Shown in pieces: positions 50,028 through 58,012 of a stretch of DNA of 64,000 bases (within the stretch, counting starts at the first letter, position 1; each line of letters begins with the position of its first letter). The notes under the pieces are model-generated. The model did not search any database and was not told the DNA's origin. It was given only the letters and a program-made list of their open reading frames with translations. A program made the position numbers and the translations under genes. Source of the DNA: Palsa-1400 sp036501625 (GTDB lineage Bacteria > Verrucomicrobiota > Verrucomicrobiia > Limisphaerales > Palsa-1400); contig DASXZY010000008.1 in NCBI GenBank assembly GCA_036501625.1, positions 1 through 64,000 of the forward strand, read 5' to 3'.

Positions 50028-52249
50028 GCCTGCAAGGACTGGAACTTTTTAAATTGATGCCGGCGGTCTATCGCCTGCGCGACGCGCAACTGGCGCAGGC
50101 GCAGCCGTTGTTGACATCCGGCGAATTGACCGAGCTTGCCGCGCTGCAAGCCATTTCCTCTCCACTCTCCTCCGACCAGCAGGCGCTCCTGAAAAAGCTC
50201 ACGGCCAAAGCCGCGCGCGGCCCGCTGGAGTCGCTGCTGATGGTCATTCAGGAGCAATTGGCCGTGCTGGCCGAAGACCTAGACCAGCTTTACGACGACC
50301 AGTTCATCGAGACGTGCGCGGCCTGGGTCATTCCTTACATTGGCGATCTCATCGGCTTTCAGGAGATCAAACAAATTCCTGCCTCGGTTGACTCGCCCCG
50401 CTCCGAGGTGGCCGAAACGATTTCCTTCCGGCGGCGCAAAGGCACGGTCCTAGTCATGGAGCAACTCGCGCGGGACATCACGGGATGGGGTGCGCATGCG
50501 GTCGAATTCTTCCGCGTCCTGGCGGACACGCAGTACATGAACCACATCCGCCTGGACAATTTCTACGCGCCCGATTTGCGCCGGTGGCAGCCGGGCCTTT
50601 ACATGGACACCGGCTTCGACCGCACGGCCCACAAGGTTGATGTGCGGCGGATTGCCAGCGGCCGCGGACATTACAACATCCAAAACATCGGCATCTTTCT
50701 TTGGTCGTTGAACGCCTATTCGGTTACGAATTCGACCGCTTCGCTGGTTCCGCCGGTGGCGGCTGGACAGCCGCTTTGCTATCGCTTCAGTTCGCTTGGC
50801 ATCGACATCCCGCTTTTCCACAAGGCCGTTCCGCAAGGGCCGGAGATCACCGATCCCGCGCGGCCGGTCAATGTCCCCGGCCGTTTGCGCCGCCGCGTTT
50901 TGTGCGCGGATGTGCAAAAGGGAGTTGGCGCGAGCTATTACGGCCCGAACAACAGCCTCGTTGTAAGTGTCAACAATCAGCCGTTCAATCCTTACCAAAT
51001 TCGTGTATGCGATTTGTCCGGCGCGGATGGCAGTTGGGCCAACACGCCATTGGCCGCCAGCCCTTACGCGGCGCTGATTGACCCGGAATTGGGCCGGCTC
51101 GTGCTGCCTTCCACCACGCCGCTGCCAAACGTGCAGGTATCGTACCAATACGGATTTAACGCGGACATGGGCGGCGGTGAATATGAGCGCGACACCGGCC
51201 CGGATGGTTTCATCGTGGAAGATCCGGCCTGGATTTTTCCATTCCCGGACACGGCCAGCCCGGCCCGCTACACGGACCTTCAGGGCGCGCTGGATTTTGC
51301 GATTGAGCAGTTTTCGAACAATGGCGAGATCGCGGTTGAAATCACGGACACGCAAACTCTCACCGCAACGGGAGCGCCCGCACTGTCGATCACGCTGCCC
51401 GCCGGAGCGACTCTGGAACTGCGCTCGGCTGACACCGCGCGTTCGACGTTGTTTCTTGGCGGAGAGATGGCGGTGTCCGGCGCGGCCAACAGCACCTTCG
51501 CGCTCAACGGCCTGCTGATCGCCGCGAGCCAGAGCAGTCCGCCGGCACAGCTTTTGCACATCCCAGCGGATGCGCCGGACGGAAGCCCAAACTTGCTGGG
51601 GAATCTGGACATTTCCCATTGCACATTCGTTCCCGGCGGAACGGCCCTTCTTGTGGAGCCATCCGGGTTGCAGGTGACTGTCAAGAAGTCCATTCTAGGC
51701 GCGATGCGAATCAGCCCGCTGGCCGCCTTCAATGCTTGCGCCAGCATTATCGACGCGGCCAATCGGACTGGCGTTGCCTGCGCGGCCGCTGACGGGACGA
51801 GCGGCGGCGCGCCTCTCACGCTCGAAGGCTGCACGGTGATCGGCAAAGTCCATTCCACATTGTTAACTCTGGTTTCGGACAGCATTTGCTGGGCGGCGCT
51901 GGGTTTGAACGACACCTGGGCGGCGCCGTTGATCGCGGACCGCAAACAAGCCGGATGCGTGCGTTTCAGTTTTCTGCCGATCGGCGCGCAGGTTCCGCGG
52001 CAGTTCAAATGCGTCGAGCAGACGCTGGGTTCGCCCCAGCCAATTTTCGCCTCCCTGCGCTACGGCCGCCCGGGTTACGGCAAGCTGTTCGCCTGCACGC
52101 CTGATGCCGTGCGGCGCGGGGCCGATGACGGGGGAGAAATGGGGGCGTTCCATTTTGTGCTCGCGCCGCTGCGCGAAAGCGATTTGCAAATACGATTGCA
52201 GGAATACACGCCCGTCGGATTGGAAACCGGAATTATTTATGAAACTTGA
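50024..52249 (+). CDS. Tail protein I-like baseplate protein with beta-helix domain
   Basis: A 741-residue protein. The first 230 residues match the gpI/TIGR02242-type tail protein: LFKLMPAVYRLRDAQ, LLMVIQEQLAVLAEDLDQLYDDQFIETCAAWVIPYIGDLIGF, and FRRRKGTVLVMEQLARDITGWGAHAVEFF, which attach to the outer baseplate. Residues about 400-620 repeat short strands with hydrophobic positions at regular spacing (ITLPAGATLELRSADTARSTLFLGGEMAVSGAANSTFALNGLLIAA, LDISHCTFVPGGTALLVEPSGLQVTVKKSIL), the pattern of a right-handed beta-helix. Such a domain on tail protein I is uncommon and may position a fibre or bind a surface sugar. It overlaps its upstream neighbour by 4 bp. Confidence 0.85.
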   Translation: MSLQGLELFKLMPAVYRLRDAQLAQAQPLLTSGELTELAALQAISSPLSSDQQALLKKLTAKAARGPLESLLMVIQEQLAVLAEDLDQLYDDQFIETCAAWVIPYIGDLIGFQEIKQIPASVDSPRSEVAETISFRRRKGTVLVMEQLARDITGWGAHAVEFFRVLADTQYMNHIRLDNFYAPDLRRWQPGLYMDTGFDRTAHKVDVRRIASGRGHYNIQNIGIFLWSLNAYSVTNSTASLVPPVAAGQPLCYRFSSLGIDIPLFHKAVPQGPEITDPARPVNVPGRLRRRVLCADVQKGVGASYYGPNNSLVVSVNNQPFNPYQIRVCDLSGADGSWANTPLAASPYAALIDPELGRLVLPSTTPLPNVQVSYQYGFNADMGGGEYERDTGPDGFIVEDPAWIFPFPDTASPARYTDLQGALDFAIEQFSNNGEIAVEITDTQTLTATGAPALSITLPAGATLELRSADTARSTLFLGGEMAVSGAANSTFALNGLLIAASQSSPPAQLLHIPADAPDGSPNLLGNLDISHCTFVPGGTALLVEPSGLQVTVKKSILGAMRISPLAAFNACASIIDAANRTGVACAAADGTSGGAPLTLEGCTVIGKVHSTLLTLVSDSICWAALGLNDTWAAPLIADRKQAGCVRFSFLPIGAQVPRQFKCVEQTLGSPQPIFASLRYGRPGYGKLFACTPDAVRRGADDGGEMGAFHFVLAPLRESDLQIRLQEYTPVGLETGIIYET

Positions 52250-52260
52250 AAGGAGCCAAT

Positions 52261-55200
52261 ATGAGCTTTGATTGCAGCCGCGTGACATTCAATCCGTGGG
52301 ACGATTACCTCGGCGTCGTCATGCAACAGGGGCGCGTCCAACTGGACTCGGACTGGAACGAATGGCTGTCCGAATTCGCCCGCCGCATCCAGGCTGGAAC
52401 GCTCGACACCTTCGGCCGCGCCGCCTACCCGAAGAACGTGACTCCCGCCGCTTTTCAAATTACAGCTTCCGTTTCCGCCAGCGGCGCCAATCAAATTTCC
52501 ATCGGCCCCGGCCGCATGTACGTGGATGGATTGCTGGCCGAGAATCACGGCGCGCGCGCCTCCGCGCAGTGGGACCCGGCGCTGGCGGAATTGTCCGGCT
52601 CCCCGCAACCGCCGCCCGCCACTCCGACAGGAACAATTGACTTCACCGCGCAACCTTATTATCCCGGCGCGACTCTTTCCGGGAATGGCCCCTTCCTGGC
52701 TTATCTCGATGTGTGGATCCGGGCGGTCACGTATCTCGAACATCAGAAGCTGGTGGACAAAGCCGTTGGGGTGGATACGACGGGCCGATTGCAGACGGTG
52801 TGGCAAGTCAAGACGATGTCCGTGCCGGCGGGAACGACTTGCTCCAATCTCGGCTCGGCGGCCAATTGGCCCCCTGCCCCGTCGGCCGGACAGCTAACGA
52901 CCGGCCTCGTGCCATCCGCCGCCTCCGGGCCTTGCTGCCTCAATGCCGCCACAGGTTACACGGGCATGGAGAACCAGCTTTACCGCGTAGAAATTCATCA
53001 GGCTGGAGCCATTGGGACAGCCACTTTCAAATGGTCGCGCGACAACGCTTCCATTGCCACGCTGGTCACGGCCATCACGACCGCGGGCATCACTAATTCG
53101 TCCGGAACTGCCGCGGCGCAACTCACCGCGCAGAGCCTGGGCCGGGACCAGGTGCTGGGCTTTATGCCCGGGGACTGGATTGAAATTATTGACAACAATT
53201 TGGAACTGACCGGCCAGCCCGGTGAATTGCACAAAATTGACAGCATCGACCCCTCGGCCCGCACCATCACGCTGGTGGACACGCTTTCGGCCGCCGGCGA
53301 CTTCACTTCGAGCGGGCCGACCGACCCCAAACGCCATGTCCGCATCACGAAATGGAACCAGGCGGGCCAAATTTCCTCGGTTGATTCCACCGGCAAACTC
53401 ACCCCCTACGGGAACGTGGACACCAGCCAGGGCGCGATTCTTGTGCCGCCGGCCGGCGCCGTTTTGCACCTGGAAAACGGCATCACCGTTGCGTTCGGGT
53501 TGAATCCCGCGGGCGGGGCATTCAATACGGGGGATTATTGGAATTTCGCTGCCCGCACGGCCGATGCGTCCGTGGAGCATCTTCACAACGCGCCGCCGCT
53601 TGGCATCCATCACCATTACGCGCCGCTTTCCGTGGTGACGTTCAACGGCACGGCCACGCCGACTTTTGGCGATTGCCGGACGCCCTGGCCCCCCACTTGC
53701 GAAGGAGGATGCGGCTGCTGCACTTATACAGTGGGCGCGGACGCCCAGTATCAGACCATTCAAGCGGCGGTCAACGCGATGCCCAGCGACACGGGCGGCG
53801 AGATCTGCATTCTGCCTGGGCGGTATTTCGAGAATGTGATCATCCAGGGCAAGAGGGACATGGTCATTCACGGCTGCGGCTGGCAAACGCGCGTCGCGTC
53901 GGCATCGCTGCAGACGGCGAGCGGCGCGGGAGCTTCCAACACGGGCGCGGGCGCTGGGACGGGAACTGGAAACACGTTCACCGCCGTCATCACGATCACC
54001 GATTCCGAGCACATCGAACTGCGCTCATTCGCTGTCGAAGCCGCGCCGGGCGAAGTGGGCATTCTTGTTGACGGCACGGGCAACCTTGCTCCCGCGCCGG
54101 CTGTTCCCCCGCCAGGCGTCATTGAGGTGGCGGAAAATAACGAAACCTTCGATCGCCAGGCTTTTCTAGTTGAGGAAAACCTGGGCGTGGTCGATCTGGC
54201 GATTGAAGACCTTCTCATCACGGCCACCACGCTCCCCGCCATCCTGGCTGATTTCGTGCGGCTGCTTCGCATTGACAATAACCGGATCGCGATGGGCAAT
54301 TTGCGGAGCCAGTGGCCGGCCGTTTACGTGCGCGGAGCCGAGATTCATGTGGATCGCAATTGGATCGGAATTCTCGACGCGGCCAATTTGCGGGAGTGGT
54401 TCCCCGTCTCTGTCAGCGCGGATTTGCTCGCGGATGCCAATAACTACGCCACCGCGAACCGCGACGCCTACATCAATATCAAAAGCGGTGCGCTGGCCCA
54501 GCATCCCGGCGGCATTCAAGTGGCCGGGCCTTCTGAGGATGTGTTTATCCTGGAGAACGAAATCGAAGGCGGCGCGCGCAATGGCATCACGCTGGGCAAT
54601 CTTGAACTGCTCAACTTACAAGGGCCGCAAATTTATCACATCGTCGGCGTGCTTCTGGAAATGGAGGATTGCTGCTCGACTACTGGAACGCTGGAACCTC
54701 CCGGCAGCGAGACGGGCGGCTCCGGCGGAAGCCCAGCGGCCGGCGGCCGGCTGGTGCGCATTCAAATCGCGCGCAATCGCATCCGCGAGATGGGGCTGTG
54801 CGGGATTGGGCCGGCGGCTTTTTTCAATCTGCGCAAGACGCTGGAGGTCATCTCCATCGAGGACCTGCTCATCGAGGACAACACCATCTCGAACACGCTG
54901 CTGCGCGCCATTGCGCCGGTCCCGTCCGACTCGGTCTTTGGCTACGGCGCGATTTGCGCGCCCGATGTTGAGGACCTCATTATACGTGACAACATTATCA
55001 CGAATTTTGGCGAGAAACCGGGCGTGAATGCCAGCGGCATTTACGTCCTGCATGGCGAGATGGTTGAGATCAGCCGCAATCAGGTGCTCGAAACCCGCGA
55101 TTGGACGGAGGAGGCTTCCAGGATGAAGATGACGACCGGGCCGCGAGGCGGCATTTTGGTCGGGCTGGTCACGCCGCCCACACTCACCACAGCGGCTTCC

Positions 55201-55932
55201 AACAAGACTTGGACTCTCGGTGAGGCGGCGGGCAGATTCGCCCAGCCCATTTACACGCCCACGCTGCCAGCCTTGCGCGTCGAGCATAATGTCGTGCGGG
55301 TTCCGCTGGGCCAGGCCCTGGCCGCCTATGGCACGGGGCCGTTCGCTATTGTCAATAATCACTTCGCCAGCGGGGGAACCATTCGCGGCGCGGGCAGCCT
55401 GCTGATCGCGCAGACGGTGTTGATCATCAATCTGGGCGCCGCGCTGGAGGCGGCTGGCGCCGTCACGAGCTTCACCGGCATGCAGACCTACGGCAACCGC
55501 GCGAGCTTCGCGGAGGCCGGGAATTCATTTTCCACCTGCGGGACCGTGCTCTTTTGCAACAACGAATGCCAGTTGGAAAAAAGGTTTGACGAACAGGCCG
55601 CTTTCTCGTCCGTGGCCATCTTGACCCTGGACAGCCTCATCTTTTCGAACAATCACTGCTGGCTCGATGCCGGCGAGGCAAGCGTCTTCATCGACGCGTG
55701 TCTTTTCGGCGCAACCGTGCAAATGACGGGCAATCGCCTTCAAGAACCAGCCGGCGCCGCAGGCCTCTCGGGCTGGAGCCTTGGCGCCGCCAATATCACG
55801 TCGCAGAACATCACGACCAATTGTCTTGTCGCCACGGCCTTCCTGCCTAAGATGCTCATCAAGCATGACAATCTGGCGCTGATCGCCGCCGGCCAGAGGG
55901 AAAATCCCTGCGCGGCCTTCTCCAAATTGTAG
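52261..55932 (+). CDS. DUF6519-type eCIS protein with right-handed beta-helix
   Basis: A 1223-residue protein. ATG 52261 follows AAAGGAG at 52248; the 5-codon TTG extension is rejected. The N-terminal 460 residues begin FDCSRVTFNPWDDYLGVVMQQGRVQLDSDWNEW, the DUF6519-like pattern associated with eCIS loci, and include TFKWSRDNASIATLV. From about residue 490 a parallel beta-helix starts (YQTIQAAVNAMPSDTGGEICILPGRYFENVIIQGKRDMVIHGCG) and continues in repeats such as IEDLLIEDNTISNTLLRAI and VEISRNQVLETRDW to about residue 1190. No clear pectate-lyase active site is seen. It may be a tailspike-like receptor-binding or protective protein. No tail-fibre gene is otherwise present, so it is the best candidate for target recognition. 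Confidence 0.85.
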   Translation: MSFDCSRVTFNPWDDYLGVVMQQGRVQLDSDWNEWLSEFARRIQAGTLDTFGRAAYPKNVTPAAFQITASVSASGANQISIGPGRMYVDGLLAENHGARASAQWDPALAELSGSPQPPPATPTGTIDFTAQPYYPGATLSGNGPFLAYLDVWIRAVTYLEHQKLVDKAVGVDTTGRLQTVWQVKTMSVPAGTTCSNLGSAANWPPAPSAGQLTTGLVPSAASGPCCLNAATGYTGMENQLYRVEIHQAGAIGTATFKWSRDNASIATLVTAITTAGITNSSGTAAAQLTAQSLGRDQVLGFMPGDWIEIIDNNLELTGQPGELHKIDSIDPSARTITLVDTLSAAGDFTSSGPTDPKRHVRITKWNQAGQISSVDSTGKLTPYGNVDTSQGAILVPPAGAVLHLENGITVAFGLNPAGGAFNTGDYWNFAARTADASVEHLHNAPPLGIHHHYAPLSVVTFNGTATPTFGDCRTPWPPTCEGGCGCCTYTVGADAQYQTIQAAVNAMPSDTGGEICILPGRYFENVIIQGKRDMVIHGCGWQTRVASASLQTASGAGASNTGAGAGTGTGNTFTAVITITDSEHIELRSFAVEAAPGEVGILVDGTGNLAPAPAVPPPGVIEVAENNETFDRQAFLVEENLGVVDLAIEDLLITATTLPAILADFVRLLRIDNNRIAMGNLRSQWPAVYVRGAEIHVDRNWIGILDAANLREWFPVSVSADLLADANNYATANRDAYINIKSGALAQHPGGIQVAGPSEDVFILENEIEGGARNGITLGNLELLNLQGPQIYHIVGVLLEMEDCCSTTGTLEPPGSETGGSGGSPAAGGRLVRIQIARNRIREMGLCGIGPAAFFNLRKTLEVISIEDLLIEDNTISNTLLRAIAPVPSDSVFGYGAICAPDVEDLIIRDNIITNFGEKPGVNASGIYVLHGEMVEISRNQVLETRDWTEEASRMKMTTGPRGGILVGLVTPPTLTTAASNKTWTLGEAAGRFAQPIYTPTLPALRVEHNVVRVPLGQALAAYGTGPFAIVNNHFASGGTIRGAGSLLIAQTVLIINLGAALEAAGAVTSFTGMQTYGNRASFAEAGNSFSTCGTVLFCNNECQLEKRFDEQAAFSSVAILTLDSLIFSNNHCWLDAGEASVFIDACLFGATVQMTGNRLQEPAGAAGLSGWSLGAANITSQNITTNCLVATAFLPKMLIKHDNLALIAAGQRENPCAAFSKL

Positions 55933-55959
55933 AGCGAACGCAATGAAAGGAATGAACTT

Positions 55960-56631
55960 ATGAGCACAGCATCGGACGATTCAGAATCCACAACCGCGGC
56001 CGCGCAAGCCACCGAACAGCTCACCACTTCACTGGCCGCGGCCGACACCGCCTCCGCGCAGAGCCTGCAAAGCCTGCAACAGGTGCATCAGGCGCGCCTG
56101 GCCCAGCAAACCCGCGCCGCCGCCAGCCTGACCGCGCAGTTTGGGGCAGCCGACGCGCGCACGATCAAAGCGCAAGCCGCCGTCGCGGCCAGCAACGCCA
56201 CGATTACTCGCGTCTCCATTGTCAGCCAGCAACACAGCACCGCGGCGCCGGAAGTCGCGGCCAAAGGCTGGGCGCTCCACGGGCGCGTGTTCAACTCCCA
56301 ATTCCAGTCCGCCGCCAATCTCACCGTCTTTTTAGTTGACGCTCAGAAAAACTTTCTGCGCCAATACGGCTTTGCCTATACGGACAGCACCGGCTACTTC
56401 CTGCTCAACTATGCCGGCGCCGCGCACGAATCGAGCGCGACCGGCCAACTGTTTATTGAAGTCGCGAGCAAAACAGGAAAGCCCATCTACCTGAGCGCCA
56501 CTCCGTTTGTGCCCACAACGGGCAGCGCGGCCTACCAAAACATCACTCTTCCCGCCGGAGAAAAGCCCCTGGGCATCCCGCCCCAGGCCATCCGAGCCGC
56601 CGCCTTCCCCAGTAAAGACGAAATAAAATAG
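55960..56631 (+). CDS. Last eCIS operon protein, helical N-terminus plus Ig-like domain
   Basis: A 223-residue protein of unknown role. Residues 1-95 are Ala/Gln/Ser-rich and strongly helical (TEQLTTSLAAADTASAQSLQSLQQVHQARLAQQTR), suitable for a coiled coil. Residues about 105-205 look like a carboxypeptidase-regulatory-like or SpaA-type beta domain: GWALHGRVFNSQFQSAANLTVFLVDAQKNFLRQYGFAYTDSTGYFLLNYAG. It follows the beta-helix gene by 27 bases with a good AAAGGAA, on the same strand, and is the last gene before a convergent sulfatase. It could be a fibre, a packing protein, or a cargo; no toxin motif is seen. Confidence 0.7.
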   Translation: MSTASDDSESTTAAAQATEQLTTSLAAADTASAQSLQSLQQVHQARLAQQTRAAASLTAQFGAADARTIKAQAAVAASNATITRVSIVSQQHSTAAPEVAAKGWALHGRVFNSQFQSAANLTVFLVDAQKNFLRQYGFAYTDSTGYFLLNYAGAAHESSATGQLFIEVASKTGKPIYLSATPFVPTTGSAAYQNITLPAGEKPLGIPPQAIRAAAFPSKDEIK

Positions 56632-56638
56632 CCGCCGG

Positions 56639-58012
56639 TCACGGCAGGGACTTTCGCCACGCCAGGGCTTCCGCTTTCAGGCGCTGGGCCACTTCGGAAT
56701 TTTCGGCGGCGATGTTTTTGGATTCGTCCCGGTCGGCGTTGAGGTCGTAAAGCTCCAGGCCGGAGCCATCAGCATTGACGAGCAATTTCCATTTGCCTTC
56801 GCGCACGGAAACGTTGGGGCTGCGGTCGCGCGCGATGCGGGGAAAGTCGAAGCCGTTGGTATTGCGGCCATATTCCCAGAACAGCGGTTTGTGGCGCGCC
56901 ATGCTTTGGCCAAAAAATGAGGCCAGCAAATTCTCGCCGTCAAAGGCCGCGTTGGCGGGGAGGTCCGCCCCGGCCAGTTTGCAGAACATCGGGAAGAAAT
57001 CCACGGCATGCATGATCGTGGTGTCGTCCACCCGCCCCGCCGGGACATGGCCGGGCCAGCGCACGATCATGGGCATGCGCGTGCCGCCTTCGTACAGGCT
57101 GTCCTTGCTGCCGCGCAAGCCGCCCGACCGTTTGCCCTGGAACGACGGCAGCGGGCCGTTGTCGCTGGAAAAAATCACGATGGTGTTGTCGTCCAGCCCC
57201 AGTTCCTTCAGGCCGGCCATCAAACGCCCGACTTGCTTGTCGTATTCGCGCAGGACGGCCTTGAAATTAGCGGGGTTGTCGTCCCGGGCCTGGCGCTTCC
57301 GCTCCAAGTCGCTTCCCTCCGGCACCCAAGGCGTGTGGACGTCGTCCGGCCACAAATTGACATAGCACGGCTGTCCTTTGTGCCGGCGCAAAAAGTCGAG
57401 CGTTTTGTCAACAAAATAGGCGCTTCGATCCCACCGCTTCACTTTGTCGTATTTGGACCAAATCCAATTTGTCCCTGTGATGTTGGGGTCGGGATCGGGG
57501 CTTTCCCACGTGCTGGAGTGCTCGTCAAAACCGTAATCGCCAAACGGCGGGGCGTTGGTGACATCGCGCCCGCCGCCCATGTGCCATTTGCCGAAATGGC
57601 CGGTCACGTAGCCCGCGTCTTTAAGCGTGCGCGCGATGGATGGAGCGTAGGGGTCCAGGAAATCCGCCTGTTCGCACTTGCGGTTGCCGGCGCGGGTTTG
57701 CAGGTAGCTGGTGATGTGCCAGCGGCCCGGAAACATCCCGGTCGTAAACGCCGTCCGCGAGGCCGAGCACAATGGCGCGCCCGCGTAAAACTGCGTGAAT
57801 TTTGTCCCTTCCGCCGCGAGGCGGTCGATATTGGGCGTGGGCACGAACTTGCCGCCGTAACAGGCGCAATCGCCATAGCCCATGTCATCCGTCAATAAGA
57901 ATATAATATTCGGCCGGTCGGCGGCGGCGGCCTGGCCGGGCGCGAAGGAGAATGCGAGGGCGGCCGCCAGGAACATCGCCCGGGCGGCTCGTTTAGTCTG
58001 AAAGAGAATCAT
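56639..58012 (-). CDS. Secreted Cys-type sulfatase
   Basis: A 457-residue exported sulfatase. MILFQTKRAARAMFLAAALAFSFAPGQAAAA is a signal peptide. RPNIIFLLTDDMGYGD (D42, D43) begins the alkaline-phosphatase-like fold and binds calcium. CSASRTAFTTGMFPGR (82-97) is the active site: Cys82 in a C-x-A-x-R form would be converted to formylglycine by a maturase not seen in this window. GKWHMGGG and SSDNGPLPSFQGKRSGGLRGSKDSLYEGG are further family motifs. Sulfatases of this kind, abundant in Verrucomicrobia, remove sulfate from algal or host polysaccharides. The start overlaps the EF-G-like stop (ATGA), an odd partnership. Confidence 0.93.
   Translation of the reverse strand: MILFQTKRAARAMFLAAALAFSFAPGQAAAADRPNIIFLLTDDMGYGDCACYGGKFVPTPNIDRLAAEGTKFTQFYAGAPLCSASRTAFTTGMFPGRWHITSYLQTRAGNRKCEQADFLDPYAPSIARTLKDAGYVTGHFGKWHMGGGRDVTNAPPFGDYGFDEHSSTWESPDPDPNITGTNWIWSKYDKVKRWDRSAYFVDKTLDFLRRHKGQPCYVNLWPDDVHTPWVPEGSDLERKRQARDDNPANFKAVLREYDKQVGRLMAGLKELGLDDNTIVIFSSDNGPLPSFQGKRSGGLRGSKDSLYEGGTRMPMIVRWPGHVPAGRVDDTTIMHAVDFFPMFCKLAGADLPANAAFDGENLLASFFGQSMARHKPLFWEYGRNTNGFDFPRIARDRSPNVSVREGKWKLLVNADGSGLELYDLNADRDESKNIAAENSEVAQRLKAEALAWRKSLP

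Noticed and set aside
46067..51619. Long minus-strand frames (about 390 codons each at 46067-47239 and 50450-51619)
   Set aside because: Antisense to baseplate genes with conserved sequence; compositional shadows.
32229..56631. Prophage or type VI secretion interpretation
   Set aside because: No head, packaging, lysis or integration genes, and no membrane-complex genes; DUF4255, AAA+ ATPase and the two J-like proteins fit eCIS.
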